Below are positions 16,893 to 25,370 of a stretch of DNA of 64,000 nt, in pieces (the first letter of the stretch is position 1; every line of letters begins with the position of its first letter). The DNA lies in contig NZ_BAAAWN010000001.1 in NCBI RefSeq assembly GCF_039535095.1, positions 620,001 to 684,000 on the forward strand, given 5' to 3'. Below the pieces are notes generated by a model. The model saw only the letters and a program-made list of their open reading frames with translations. It was not told the origin of the DNA and did not search any database. The DNA is from Arthrobacter ramosus. GTDB taxonomy: Bacteria; Actinomycetota; Actinomycetes; Actinomycetales; Micrococcaceae. The translations under genes and the position numbers were made by a program.

Positions 16893-16990
16893 ACTTTGAC
16901 CACTTTTGGCCGGTGCTGCAGTCCGGGATCCCCGTATTTCCGCGGATTCCCGGGCGACGGCCCGACCAAAAGTGGTCGGATCTAGAGGGC
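16888..16990. repeat. ~103-bp repeat, family 2, copy c (inverted)
   Basis: Inverted relative to copies a and b. It begins CTCAACTTTGACCACTTTTGG and ends AAAGTGGTCGGATCTAGAGG. The terminal GACCACTTTTGG and CCAAAAGTGGTC pair perfectly. It fills the gap between the converging GH32 and LacI genes; the LacI stop codon (TAG) is part of its CTAGATC end. It may act as a two-way terminator. Confidence 0.8.
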
Positions 16991-18034
16991 GGGAACGGGG
17001 CCTGTGGACTCACGGACCACCAAACGGCAGGGAACCATGGTTTCCAGATGGCCGATGCGTCCCGCAGCGGGACGCTGGGCCCGGTCCTCAATCTGTTCCA
17101 GCAACATGTTCATCGCGGCCGCCCCCATTTCCCGCAACGGAAGTGCCATGGTGGTCAGCGCGGGGACCATGGTGGCCGCGATGCGGAATTCGTCGTCGTA
17201 GCCAATGATCGAGAGGTCGCGCGGTACGGCCAGGCCCAGCCGCGCCGCAGCCAGCGCGACGCCGACGGCGAGGCGATCGTTGGCGCACACAATCGCCGTC
17301 GGCCGTTCGGTGGCGGAGAGCAGTCCCATCGCGCCATGGAAACCGTCGTTGATGTCCCAACCGGCCATGAACACGCGGTCTTCGCGAACGGGGATGGCGG
17401 CTTTGGCCATTGCTTCGCGATGCCCCGCGATGCGCAGGGGCACAGCCGGGGAGGTTGCGGCGCCGGCGAGGAACGCGATATCGCGATGGCCCAGCTGGAG
17501 GAGGTGCTCGGTGGCTTCCCGGCCGCCGGAAACTTCGTCCGGGATCACGTGGCGCAGCTGCGGGGTAGGGCTGTTGTCGAAGCAGTTAGCGAGCACCGAG
17601 GGGACGCGCAGCATGCCCTGGGGCACGTCAAGCGGCTTCAAACCGACCGTGACATACATCAGCCCGTCCACTTGCCGATCCAAAAGGGTCTCGACGGCGC
17701 TCTCGTCACGGGAGGCGTCGCGCTCGGTGTCCATCACGACGGTGACAAAGCCGTGTGCCCGGGCGACGTCGTCGGCGCCACCGATGATGTTGCCGTCGAA
17801 CGGGCTCACGACCACCTCGTCCGACACGATGCCGATCACGCGTGTGCGTTGGTTCCGCAGGCTCAGCGCGATGGCGTTGGGGGAGTATTTGAGGTCCGCA
17901 GCGGCCTGCCGGATACGGTCCTGGCTTTCCTTGGCCACGTTGCCGTCTCCCCGACCGTTGAGCACCAGCGACACCGCACTCCGCGAGACGCCCGCCCGTT
18001 TGGCGACGTCGAGTGCTGTGGCCTTGCGCTGCAT
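16982..18034 (-). CDS. LacI-family repressor of the fructoside operon
   Basis: 350 residues. The N-terminal helix-turn-helix and hinge, ATALDVAKRAGVSRSAVSLV then LKYSPNAIALSLRNQRT, are classic LacI. The periplasmic-binding-protein-like sensor follows, with VIGIVSDEVV, CANDRLAVGVALAAARLG and IIGYDDEFRIA. It converges on the operon it probably controls. Its own upstream region holds CCTAACGCGTGTGAGG, a two-mismatch version of the perfect operator before the binding-protein gene, so autoregulation is likely. The inducer is probably a fructoside or fructose. Confidence 0.88.
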   Translation of the reverse strand: MQRKATALDVAKRAGVSRSAVSLVLNGRGDGNVAKESQDRIRQAAADLKYSPNAIALSLRNQRTRVIGIVSDEVVVSPFDGNIIGGADDVARAHGFVTVVMDTERDASRDESAVETLLDRQVDGLMYVTVGLKPLDVPQGMLRVPSVLANCFDNSPTPQLRHVIPDEVSGGREATEHLLQLGHRDIAFLAGAATSPAVPLRIAGHREAMAKAAIPVREDRVFMAGWDINDGFHGAMGLLSATERPTAIVCANDRLAVGVALAAARLGLAVPRDLSIIGYDDEFRIAATMVPALTTMALPLREMGAAAMNMLLEQIEDRAQRPAAGRIGHLETMVPCRLVVRESTGPVPAL

Positions 18035-18077
18035 GCGGGCTCCTCCGGCTGTGGTTCCGTTTCTTGCTGCATTCTAC

Positions 18078-18093
18078 CTAACGCGTGTGAGGG
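18078..18093. promoter_or_regulatory. candidate operator upstream of the LacI gene
   Basis: CCTAACGCGTGTGAGG differs from the O2 palindrome (12122) at two of 16 positions and lies 44 bp before the LacI start codon. It is the third site of the same motif in the region. Confidence 0.7.
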
Positions 18094-18114
18094 ATGGCCC
18101 GCACGCTGTTCCCC

Positions 18115-18172
18115 AGCCGAACGCTCGCTCACATATATGGCCTTCCAGCCGAACGCTCGCTCACATATGCGC
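18115..18172. repeat. two-unit GCTCGCTCA array
   Basis: Two forward units, CAGCCGAACGCTCGCTCACA, are repeated at about 31-bp spacing between the divergent LacI and lipoprotein genes. Related to the arrays at 11827, 22310 and 52768; there is no inverted partner here. Confidence 0.8.
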
Positions 18173-18242
18173 CCCGCCAGGCTGACGTCCCCACCAACGC
18201 GGTATCGTTGGGCGTGCCGGGCAGAACCGGTGTTTCAGATCT

Positions 18243-19079
18243 ATGGGGGTGGGTCCGATTTTTTCCTTGCGCCAAATGGCCACGATCGTGCTGACAGCGG
18301 CAGTGGCGTTGAGTCTCAACGCCTGCGTGTTCGATGTAACTGCTGCCAGACCGCCGGCCCATGCCGGGACGTCCTCCGCCCCTCCGACCTCCAAGCCATC
18401 CGCGGCACCCACTACAAGCAGTAGCACCCAAATGCGGGTCCAATCGTCGCAAGAGCTGCAGGCGATGCTCGGCAACCTCCGTGCTCCCGACGGCGTGATG
18501 TCGCGGCTCATTGATGAGGCAGCGATTCAGGACATGCAGGATTCGATGGCAGTCGGGCCCGCCGACATGACCACCGATCCCGCCAAATGCCGGGACCTCC
18601 TGAAGGCAGGAGAGCTGGTCGACTACAGAATCCCGACGGCGGCCGCGGTGCTGGGGCCCCAGGCGAATATGTCCGTCATCATGGCGTCATCCGACGATTC
18701 CGGCTATTTCTGGCAGGGCATGTACAGCATCGATAAAGTCCTCGGATATTGCACCGAGGTGACTATTAGCTCGGGGAATCAATACGTGCACTCGTCCCTG
18801 ACGCGGTTGAATTTGGATCTTCACGGCTCGAAGTCGTTCACCTACGTCACCACTATCACCGGTTCCGGGTCGCCGATCCATGTGCTTCGTATGGTCACCA
18901 TGAGCGGAAACCTGTTCGTCACGGGGGTCCACCCGCTGCCGGATGCGCGGCCCACGGATGCTGTCATTCGGGAGCTCAGCAGCTACGTCAATGCGATCGT
19001 TGACCATGCCGGCGATCCGGTGCCCACTACTCCTGCCACGAAGCAGCCCACCCCGCCACAAACAGGCAACTCGGCCTGA
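18243..19079 (+). CDS. putative lipoprotein of unknown function
   Basis: 278 residues. The N-terminus is a lipoprotein signal: a hydrophobic run ending LSLNAC, with lipidated Cys near residue 28. A Ser/Thr/Pro-rich spacer (SSAPPTSKPSAAPTTSSST) follows. The mature part, from about residue 60, includes DPAKCRDLLKAGELVDYRIP and a second Cys in YCTEVTISS, consistent with an extracellular sensor- or ligand-type domain similar to other actinobacterial lipoproteins; I do not recognise a specific family. The start at ATG 18243 is the best fit for a basic n-region, but no clear ribosome site is seen; ATG 18276 is possible. It precedes menC by 25 bp with its own promoter between. Confidence 0.6.
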   Translation: MGVGPIFSLRQMATIVLTAAVALSLNACVFDVTAARPPAHAGTSSAPPTSKPSAAPTTSSSTQMRVQSSQELQAMLGNLRAPDGVMSRLIDEAAIQDMQDSMAVGPADMTTDPAKCRDLLKAGELVDYRIPTAAAVLGPQANMSVIMASSDDSGYFWQGMYSIDKVLGYCTEVTISSGNQYVHSSLTRLNLDLHGSKSFTYVTTITGSGSPIHVLRMVTMSGNLFVTGVHPLPDARPTDAVIRELSSYVNAIVDHAGDPVPTTPATKQPTPPQTGNSA

Positions 19080-19092
19080 CGGCGCCCCAGGC

Positions 19093-19104
19093 TACAGTGA
19101 AACC
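19093..19104 (+). promoter_or_regulatory. menC -10 box, leaderless start
   Basis: TACAGT at 19093-19098 is followed by only 6 nt before the menC ATG at 19105. The transcription start would fall on or beside the start codon. No Shine-Dalgarno sequence precedes the ATG. Confidence 0.5.
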
Positions 19105-20094
19105 ATGCCTCCATTCCCCACCCTCGACGAGCTCCTTGCCACCGCCAAAGTGGTCAGCCTGCCGATGCGGGTCAAGTTCCGGGGCATCACCGAGCGCGAG
19201 ACCCTCGTGTTCCGAGGCCCGGCCGGGTGGGGCGAGTTTTGTCCGTTCCCCGAGTACGGCGACGCCGAGGCTTCCCGCTGGCTCACCGCCGCCGTCGAAG
19301 CCGCTTGGCAGGGTTTTCCGCCCCAGCTGAGGGATACCATTCCCGTCAACGCGACCGTCCCCGCCGTGCCTGCCGCCCGGGTGCCCGAGGTCCTGGAGCG
19401 CTTCGGCCGGGTGGACGCCGTCAAGGTCAAGGTTGCCGAGCGGGGGCAGGAACTGGCCGACGACGTCGCGCGCGTCACCGCAGTCCGGGACGCCCTGCCG
19501 GACGCCGCGATCCGTGTGGACGCCAACGCAGGCTGGGACGTGCCGCAGGCGGTTGAGGCACTCGGGCGACTGTCCGCCGTCGGGCTCGAATACGCCGAGC
19601 AGCCAGTGCCGCACATCGAGGGCCTCGCAGAAGTCCGACGACGGCTCGCGCAGCAGGGCACGCCCGTGCTCATCGCCGCCGACGAATCCGTGCGCAAGGA
19701 AGACGATCCCCTCAAGGTGGCGCGCGCGGGCGCGGCTGACCTGATCGTGGTCAAGGTTGCGCCGCTCGGGGGAGTGCGGCGCGCGCTGGACATTGTGGCG
19801 CAAGCCGGGCTTCCCGCCGTCGTAAGCTCGGCGCTGGACACCTCGGTGGGGATCCGCGCGGGTCTCGCGCTCGCCGCCGCGCTGCCGGAACTGCCGTTCG
19901 CGTGCGGGCTGGGGACCGTGCGGCTGTTCGCCTCGGACATTACGCGGGATCCGTTAGTGCCCGACGACGGCGCCATCCGCGTCCGCGAAGCCGTCGCCGA
20001 CGAGGGGCTGCTGGAGCGGTATGCGGCTTCCGCTGAACGTCGCGACTGGTGGTTGGACCGGCTTCGCCGCGTGCACGCACTCCTGAATGCATAG
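19105..20094 (+). CDS. menC: o-succinylbenzoate synthase
   Basis: An enolase-superfamily enzyme of 329 residues that dehydrates SHCHC to o-succinylbenzoate in menaquinone synthesis. Active-site elements are visible in order: KVKV (catalytic Lys, about residue 112), VDANAG, YAEQPV and AADESV (three Mg ligands), then VVKVAPLGG (second Lys). The short N-terminal capping domain and WGEFCPFPEYG are typical of actinobacterial MenC. The start is ATG 19105, only 6 nt after a TACAGT -10 box, so the mRNA is probably leaderless. It lies 2.4 kb before menD, with phoX between, so the men genes are dispersed rather than in one operon. Confidence 0.9.
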   Translation: MPPFPTLDELLATAKVVSLPMRVKFRGITERETLVFRGPAGWGEFCPFPEYGDAEASRWLTAAVEAAWQGFPPQLRDTIPVNATVPAVPAARVPEVLERFGRVDAVKVKVAERGQELADDVARVTAVRDALPDAAIRVDANAGWDVPQAVEALGRLSAVGLEYAEQPVPHIEGLAEVRRRLAQQGTPVLIAADESVRKEDDPLKVARAGAADLIVVKVAPLGGVRRALDIVAQAGLPAVVSSALDTSVGIRAGLALAAALPELPFACGLGTVRLFASDITRDPLVPDDGAIRVREAVADEGLLERYAASAERRDWWLDRLRRVHALLNA

Positions 20095-20116
20095 TTAGCT
20101 GTGAAAATGCTGGGAA

Positions 20117-20147
20117 TTCACTGGAACTTAACCTGAGTGTTCTCTCG
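20117..20147 (+). promoter_or_regulatory. possible PHO box upstream of phoX
   Basis: Three imperfect direct repeats, TTCACTGG, TTAACCTG and TTCTCTCG, start 11 and 12 bp apart. This resembles the 11-bp repeats bound by PhoP in Streptomyces. Position upstream of a phosphatase gene supports it, but the match is loose. Confidence 0.3.
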
Positions 20148-20203
20148 GATTCCGCTAGCGCTGTAAGGGTGGGGAAATCACTCAATCCCCGGAGGTAATT
20201 CCC

Positions 20204-22297
20204 ATGTCTGAATCAACCGCGCGCAAGTTCGGCTTGCTCCCCATGCTCGGCCATACGAAGGGCAAGCGCAGCCCCGTGACGTGCGCCCTGAAGTGCGACA
20301 ACGCTTGCTCGGGCGAGGCTTGCAACACGAGCTCCAACGCCTACTTCCGCGATATCGCTTCGGCAGCTGTGTCCCGCCGCGCCGCACTGGGCTTTGGCGC
20401 CGTCGGTGCGCTCGCCGTCGTGCTGGGCGGGCCTGGCTCCGCGGAAAAGGCCGTTGCCGGCGGCGGCGCTGGCCTGTCCGAGGCGGCAAAGACGGGCTTC
20501 GACAAGGCCAAGCTCAAGTTCGCGCCGATCAAGCCTGTCGACTACACCGTTGACGCGTTCACCGTGCCGGAGGGTTTCGCGTGGCAGCCGATCATCCGTT
20601 GGGGCGATCCGCTCTTTGCCGACTCGCCGGTCTTCGAGCTGAACGGCCAGACCGCAGCGGCGCAGGCCCGCCAGTTCGGCTACAACAACGACTACACGGA
20701 CATCCTGCCCATCCCGGATTCCAAGGACCGCCGTGCCGTACTCTTCACCAACCACGAGTACACCAACGAGAACATCATGTTCCCGGCCACTTTGGTGGCT
20801 GCGGAGGCGCGCGCGATCGGGCGTGCCGCACATGGACTCACGGTTGTTGAGCTCGAGCGCAAGAACAAGAACAAGCCGTGGAACTACGTCAAGGGTGCGC
20901 CGCTCAATCGTCGGTTCCTGACCGACACCACCTATGAGCTCACCGGCCCCGCCGCGGGCACGGACCTCGTCAAAACCATCGACGACCCCTCCGGCCGTGC
21001 CATCAAGGGCACCTTGGGCAACTGCTCCGGAGGCACGACTCCCTGGGGCACCATCCTCTCCGGCGAGGAGAACTTCAACGGCTACTTCGTGGCTCCCGGC
21101 ACCTCTGCGGGCGACAAGCGCTACGGCCTCACCAACAAGCCAACGGCCCGTCAGTGGGAACTGGATGAGCCGCGTTTCAACACCAACAACGCCGGATACG
21201 CCAACGAGACCAACCGCTTTGGCTGGATCGTGGAAGTCGACCCGTTCGACCCCTCGTCCACACCCAAAAAGCACTCCGCCATGGGCCGTTTCAAGCACGA
21301 AGGCGCCAACGTGATTCTTGCCGCCTCCGGCCGTGTAGTCGCCTACATGGGCGACGACGAGCGCTTCGACTACCTCTACAAGTTCGTCTCCAAGGGCAAG
21401 TACATGGCCGGAGACTCGGCCGCGGCCCGCCGGAACAACATGAACCTTCTCTCCGAGGGCGACCTCTACGTTGCCAAGTTCTCCGGAGACTCTCCCGCGG
21501 CCGAAATCGACGGCACCGGAAAACTCCCGTCCGACGGCGCGTTCGACGGTTCCGGCGAGTGGCTTCCCTTGGTAGTCGACGGCGTCTCCGCAGTTCCGGG
21601 CATGTCCGTCCCCGAAGTCCTGGTCTACACCCGCCTCGCCGCGGACAAGGTTGGCCCCACGAAGATGGACCGCTGCGAAGACGTCGAGCCGAACCTGGCG
21701 ACCGGCAAGGTCTACGTCGTCTGTACCAACAACTCGGACCGTGGCAAGCCCGGCAAGGAAGGCGCCACCGAGGTCAACCCGCGCACGCTCAACCGGGACG
21801 GCCACATCGTCGAAATCACCGAAACCGGCGACCAGACCTCGACGCGCTTCAACTGGACCCTCCTGATGGTTTGTGGAGATCCGGCCAAGAACTCCTCCAC
21901 CTACTTCTCCGGCTTCCCGGCCGACAAGGTCTCGCCCATCTCCTGCCCGGACAATGTGGCCTTCGACTCGGCAGGCAACATGTGGATCGCAACTGACGGC
22001 GCGCCGTCGTCCATCGGGTATGCGGACGGCCTCTTCAAGGTCACCCTGGATGGCAGCGAACGCGGCAAGGTGGAGCAGTTCCTCGCCGTACCGCGCGACG
22101 CCGAGACGTGTGGACCGATCGTGCACGACGACGAGCGGACAGTTTTCGTCGCCGTGCAGCACCCGGGCGAGGAAGGTTCCTTCGACGCTCCGCACTCGTA
22201 CTTCCCGGACTACGTGGGCGCCGGAGCCGCCCCGGCCGCCGGCCAGGTCCGCGCCCCGCGCCCGTCGATCGTGCAGGTGTTCCGCAAGGACGGCTAA
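20204..22297 (+). CDS. phoX: PhoX-family alkaline phosphatase (DUF839), Tat-exported
   Basis: 697 residues starting at ATG 20204 behind GGAGG. A long N-terminal part with cysteines (CALKCDNACSGEACN) precedes the Tat motif SRRAALGFGAVGALAVVLGG. The mature region has PhoX landmarks: DYTDILPI, TNHEYTNENIMFP, NCSGGTTPWGT, SGEENFNGYF, DRCEDVEPN, PDNVAFDSAGNMWIATDG. PhoX enzymes are Ca/Fe-dependent monomeric phosphatases acting outside the membrane on phosphate esters. It is probably induced by phosphate starvation (see the weak PHO-box-like repeats upstream). It ends just before a palindromic array that can serve as terminator. Confidence 0.88.
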   Translation: MSESTARKFGLLPMLGHTKGKRSPVTCALKCDNACSGEACNTSSNAYFRDIASAAVSRRAALGFGAVGALAVVLGGPGSAEKAVAGGGAGLSEAAKTGFDKAKLKFAPIKPVDYTVDAFTVPEGFAWQPIIRWGDPLFADSPVFELNGQTAAAQARQFGYNNDYTDILPIPDSKDRRAVLFTNHEYTNENIMFPATLVAAEARAIGRAAHGLTVVELERKNKNKPWNYVKGAPLNRRFLTDTTYELTGPAAGTDLVKTIDDPSGRAIKGTLGNCSGGTTPWGTILSGEENFNGYFVAPGTSAGDKRYGLTNKPTARQWELDEPRFNTNNAGYANETNRFGWIVEVDPFDPSSTPKKHSAMGRFKHEGANVILAASGRVVAYMGDDERFDYLYKFVSKGKYMAGDSAAARRNNMNLLSEGDLYVAKFSGDSPAAEIDGTGKLPSDGAFDGSGEWLPLVVDGVSAVPGMSVPEVLVYTRLAADKVGPTKMDRCEDVEPNLATGKVYVVCTNNSDRGKPGKEGATEVNPRTLNRDGHIVEITETGDQTSTRFNWTLLMVCGDPAKNSSTYFSGFPADKVSPISCPDNVAFDSAGNMWIATDGAPSSIGYADGLFKVTLDGSERGKVEQFLAVPRDAETCGPIVHDDERTVFVAVQHPGEEGSFDAPHSYFPDYVGAGAAPAAGQVRAPRPSIVQVFRKDG

Positions 22298-22309
22298 GGC
22301 TCTTCCCCG

Positions 22310-22460
22310 CCTCCCGACGCTCGCTCACCTATGTGGGCCCTTCCGGGAAACGCTCGCTCACCTATGTGGGCCCTTCCGGGAAACGCTCGCTCACCTATGT
22401 CTGCACAGGTGAGCGAGCGTTTGGGATTTTGGGCCCATAGGTGAGCGAGCGTCGGGAGGG
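22310..22460. repeat. five-unit GCTCGCTCA array with 24-bp perfect outer arms
   Basis: Three forward units of ACGCTCGCTCACCTATG and two inverted CATAGGTGAGCGAGCGT units. The outer arms, beginning CCTCCCGACG and ending CGTCGGGAGG, pair over 24 bp without mismatch. It lies between phoX and menD and could terminate phoX transcription. Related arrays lie at 11827, 18115 and 52768. Confidence 0.85.
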
Positions 22461-22472
22461 AGGCGCCGCTAA

Positions 22473-22484
22473 TAGACTGGTGCG
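22473..22484 (+). promoter_or_regulatory. menD -10 box, leaderless start
   Basis: TAGACT at 22473-22478 is followed by 6 nt before the GTG start of menD. No ribosome binding site is present. It begins only 13 bp after the palindromic array. Confidence 0.5.
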
Positions 22485-24194
22485 GTGACTTCGCAAGGCT
22501 CCCTGAGCTCCCTCGCCGCTGCCCGGATCGCCGTTAAGGCGTTGCTCGACGGCGGTGTGCGGCACGTGGTGGTCTCTCCCGGTTCGCGCTCGGCACCCAT
22601 GGCGTACGCGCTGGCCGAGGCCGAAGCGGCCGGGAACGTCAGGCTCCTGGTCAGGATCGACGAACGCTCGGCCGGTTTCACGGCCCTGGGCTTGGCCCTG
22701 TCGACAGGCGCTCCGGCGGCCGTCCTGACCACCTCGGGCACCGCCGTCGGGAATCTCTTGCCCGCGGTCATGGAGGCCAACCACGCCGCCGTGCCCCTCG
22801 TGGTCCTTTCGGCCGATCGCCCCGCCGAGCTGCACGGTACCGGCGCCAACCAAACCACCATTCAACTGGACCTCTTCGGCGAACACGTTCGCTTCGCCGT
22901 CGACATCGCCGCGGGCAGCAACCCGCAGAGGGCCGTCGAGACTGCCATCTACGCGGCAACCGGCGCCCTCGAAGACACGCCTCCCGGGCCGGTGCAGCTC
23001 AATCTGGCGTTCCGCGAGCCGCTGGTTCCGGAACCGGGCGAGGCGCTGCCCGCCACTAAGGGCCACGGAGTTTTCCACTACGACTCCGGCCCGCAGCCGC
23101 TGAGCATGCCCCTCGCTCCGGCCGAACTAACGGAACGTCGGACGGTGGTTTTGGCAGGGCACGACGCCGGTCCGGTCGCCGAAGCTTTCGCGCGCGCCCA
23201 CGGCCTTCCCCTGCTGGCCGAGCCCTCGTCCAACGCGCGCTTCGGTCCCAACGCGGTGGGGCCGTATCGCCTCATGCTGGACAACTTCGGGCCCGGGGCT
23301 GCGCTGCCGATCGAGAGGGTGGTGGTCTTCGGACGGCCGACTCTTTCCAGGCCCGTCGCCGCCCTGCTGGCCCGCAACGACCTCCCCGCCGCCATGTACG
23401 AGCCCGTTCCGGTGGCCTGGTACGAACACGGCCGGCGCAGCGAGGAACGCTTCGATTCCTTGGCTGAGTTGGCTGGGTTCGCCGGCCGGGGCTCGGATGA
23501 GTGGCTCGACGCCTGGCTTTTGGCCGGCGCCGCCGCCCAACACGCGCTCGACGGCGTCCTCGAGGCAGAACATGCAGCCAACGGACCCGCCGTGGGAGCC
23601 ATCGTCTGGAAGCACGCGCGCGGGCAGTTGGTCCTGGGCTCTTCCAATGGCATCCGCGACGTCGACCTCGCCGGACAGCCCAGCCCCGAACCGTTGGCCA
23701 CAGTTTTCGCGAACCGCGGCCTCGCTGGCATTGACGGCACCATCTCCACGGCCACGGGAATCGCCCTCGGCGCGGGCCGCGAAACCACCCTCCTCCTGGG
23801 CGACGTCACCTTCCTGCACGACGCCGGAGGCCTGTTCCTTGGAGCTGGCGAACCAGCACCGGACCTGCGCATCGTGGTCCTCAACGACGCCGGCGGGGGC
23901 ATTTTCGGCCTCCTCGAGCACGGCAAGGTGGAGGACGACGGCGGCTACGGCACCGCCGTCGAACGCCTCTTCGGCACCCCGCACAGTGTGGACATTTCGG
24001 CGCTGGCCGCGGCATACGGCGTCGGGCACACGTCGGTGCGTACGACGGCGGAGCTCGCCACGGCGCTTGCCGCGCCTTTGAAGGGCCGCAGCATCGTGGA
24101 AGTACGCACGGACCGCTCCGACCTGCGTCCCTTGCACGCACGCATCAAGGCCGCAGTAGCCGCGGCAGTGTCCCAGGTGCTGCTCGGGGCGTAG
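22485..24194 (+). CDS. menD: SEPHCHC synthase (2-succinyl-5-enolpyruvyl-6-hydroxy-3-cyclohexene-1-carboxylate synthase)
   Basis: A thiamine-diphosphate enzyme of 569 residues that joins 2-oxoglutarate to isochorismate in menaquinone synthesis. The N-terminal pyrimidine domain has VVSPGSRSAPMAYAL, IDERSAGFTALGLA (catalytic Glu) and TTSGTAVGNLLPAVMEA. The C-terminal pyrophosphate domain has GLAGIDGTISTATGIALGAG and LLGDVTFLHDAGG followed by LNDAGGGIF, the Mg/ThDP site. The start is GTG 22485, 6 nt after TAGACT, so it is probably leaderless. Its substrate is made by the MenF encoded at 28346. Confidence 0.92.
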   Translation: MTSQGSLSSLAAARIAVKALLDGGVRHVVVSPGSRSAPMAYALAEAEAAGNVRLLVRIDERSAGFTALGLALSTGAPAAVLTTSGTAVGNLLPAVMEANHAAVPLVVLSADRPAELHGTGANQTTIQLDLFGEHVRFAVDIAAGSNPQRAVETAIYAATGALEDTPPGPVQLNLAFREPLVPEPGEALPATKGHGVFHYDSGPQPLSMPLAPAELTERRTVVLAGHDAGPVAEAFARAHGLPLLAEPSSNARFGPNAVGPYRLMLDNFGPGAALPIERVVVFGRPTLSRPVAALLARNDLPAAMYEPVPVAWYEHGRRSEERFDSLAELAGFAGRGSDEWLDAWLLAGAAAQHALDGVLEAEHAANGPAVGAIVWKHARGQLVLGSSNGIRDVDLAGQPSPEPLATVFANRGLAGIDGTISTATGIALGAGRETTLLLGDVTFLHDAGGLFLGAGEPAPDLRIVVLNDAGGGIFGLLEHGKVEDDGGYGTAVERLFGTPHSVDISALAAAYGVGHTSVRTTAELATALAAPLKGRSIVEVRTDRSDLRPLHARIKAAVAAAVSQVLLGA

Positions 24195-24247
24195 GTTGTC
24201 CGGGACGCGCAAACCGGTTGGAGACGCGCAAAAGGATTGGGGATACC

Positions 24248-24271
24248 CGGATACAAGTGTCACCTGCCCGT
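24248..24271. repeat. 24-bp direct repeat left of AbiEi-like gene 2
   Basis: CGGATACAAGTGTCACC followed by TGCCCGT. The same 24 bp with three substitutions recurs at 25362-25385, where it forms half of a perfect palindrome. Just upstream, GACGCGCAAA occurs twice (near 24206 and 24223). Confidence 0.65.
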
Positions 24272-24307
24272 AGGTGTGTCGTACGTCCGGGTGAGGGTCG
24301 TCTGCTG

Positions 24308-24316
24308 TTGTCCACA
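24308..24316 (+). promoter_or_regulatory. DnaA-box-like TTGTCCACA upstream of AbiEi-like gene 2
   Basis: TTGTCCACA, followed by TA, ends 52 nt before the start codon at 24369, the same placement as at 2063 and 33527. Confidence 0.5.
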
Positions 24317-24368
24317 TACGGCAGGAAGGGGCTCGCGCAGCCCGTTGTTGGGCTGTGATCGTAGATGA

Positions 24369-25370
24369 ATGAGCACACTCCCGCGGCTGATTCTGGCGAA
24401 CGACCTGTCCAGGATCGGTCTGACTACCCGGGGTTTGTCTGCACAGGCCCGTTCCGGGAACCTTGTCCGCATCCGGCATGGCGTATACGTGGAGGCGGTG
24501 CGGTGGAACTCTTTGCAGCCGTGGGAGCAGTACAGGCTCCGAGTCGAGGCCGCGGCAGAGACGTTCACTTCGCCCACCACGTTTTCGCACCACTCAGCCG
24601 CGGCAATTAGCGGGATACCGGTCATCCTACGGAAACAGCCGATCCACGCACTCACCGCATTCTCCGGCGGCGGTCGGTCCCGCGCAGGAGTCCGTCGGCA
24701 CTATGTACCTGAACAAGCCCACAACAGTGAACAGTTGGAACGGTTTCTCGTCACGGGCCGGATCCGTACTGTTCTCGATATCGCCGCAACGGTCCCCTTT
24801 GCGGAAGCCGTGGTGCCCATGGATCACATGCTGAAACCGGACGCGGCTCGAGGCATTCCTGCAGTCACGAAGGAGGAATTGCTGGCGGGCATAGATGGGA
24901 GGTATTCGCAGGCGGCGGTTCGGCGTATCAAGGCGGTGGTCGATTTCGCCGATCCGCAGTCCTGCTCGCCGGGAGAGTCCTATAGCCGGGGGCTGATCCA
25001 CGTTGTCGGCTTTGCCCCGCCCGTGCTGCAGTACGAGGTCAGGAACGATACTTCCAGGGTCGCCATCACGGATTTCTATTGGGAGGAGACCAGGGTTGTC
25101 GGTGAATTCGATGGTCGCGAGAAGTACCTCAAACCGGAGTACCTGCGTGGCCGGACGCCGTCGGATGTGGTGTATGAGGAAAAGGTACGCGAAGACCGGA
25201 TCCGGGCCACGGGCAGAAACGTGGCTCGGTGGGTCTGGGACGAACTCAACAGTCCGGGCCGACTGGAACGAATACTGCTCGACGCCGGAGTGCCGCTCCG
25301 TCGTCGCGCCTCTGGGGGACACCCAAATGTGTCCGTGACAAGCAAACGGGCCGGTGACACTCGGATATGA
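24369..25370 (+). CDS. AbiEi-type wHTH plus Vsr/DUF559-like nuclease-fold protein (paralogue 2)
   Basis: 333 residues, similar along its whole length to the gene at 2125. The N-terminal region holds RIRHGVYVEA and HHSAAAISGIPV. The C-terminal nuclease-like region holds GESYSRGL, ITDFYW, VVGEFDGREKYLKPEYL and EEKVREDRIRATGRNVARWVW, with Asp, Glu-x-Asp and Lys in PD-(D/E)XK order. It is an orphan gene between menD and a leftward amino-acid ABC operon. The last codons and the TGA stop lie inside a 21-bp-arm perfect palindrome, so the protein tail (KRAGDTRI) is encoded by the repeat. Function is unknown; the AbiEi name comes from the domain, but no toxin partner is present. Confidence 0.65.
   Translation: MSTLPRLILANDLSRIGLTTRGLSAQARSGNLVRIRHGVYVEAVRWNSLQPWEQYRLRVEAAAETFTSPTTFSHHSAAAISGIPVILRKQPIHALTAFSGGGRSRAGVRRHYVPEQAHNSEQLERFLVTGRIRTVLDIAATVPFAEAVVPMDHMLKPDAARGIPAVTKEELLAGIDGRYSQAAVRRIKAVVDFADPQSCSPGESYSRGLIHVVGFAPPVLQYEVRNDTSRVAITDFYWEETRVVGEFDGREKYLKPEYLRGRTPSDVVYEEKVREDRIRATGRNVARWVWDELNSPGRLERILLDAGVPLRRRASGGHPNVSVTSKRAGDTRI

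Noticed and set aside
20213..22195. 660-codon minus-strand frame opposite phoX
   Set aside because: The plus strand encodes PhoX with all its motifs; the reverse translation has no domain and is Gly/Val/Arg-rich as expected for an antisense shadow.
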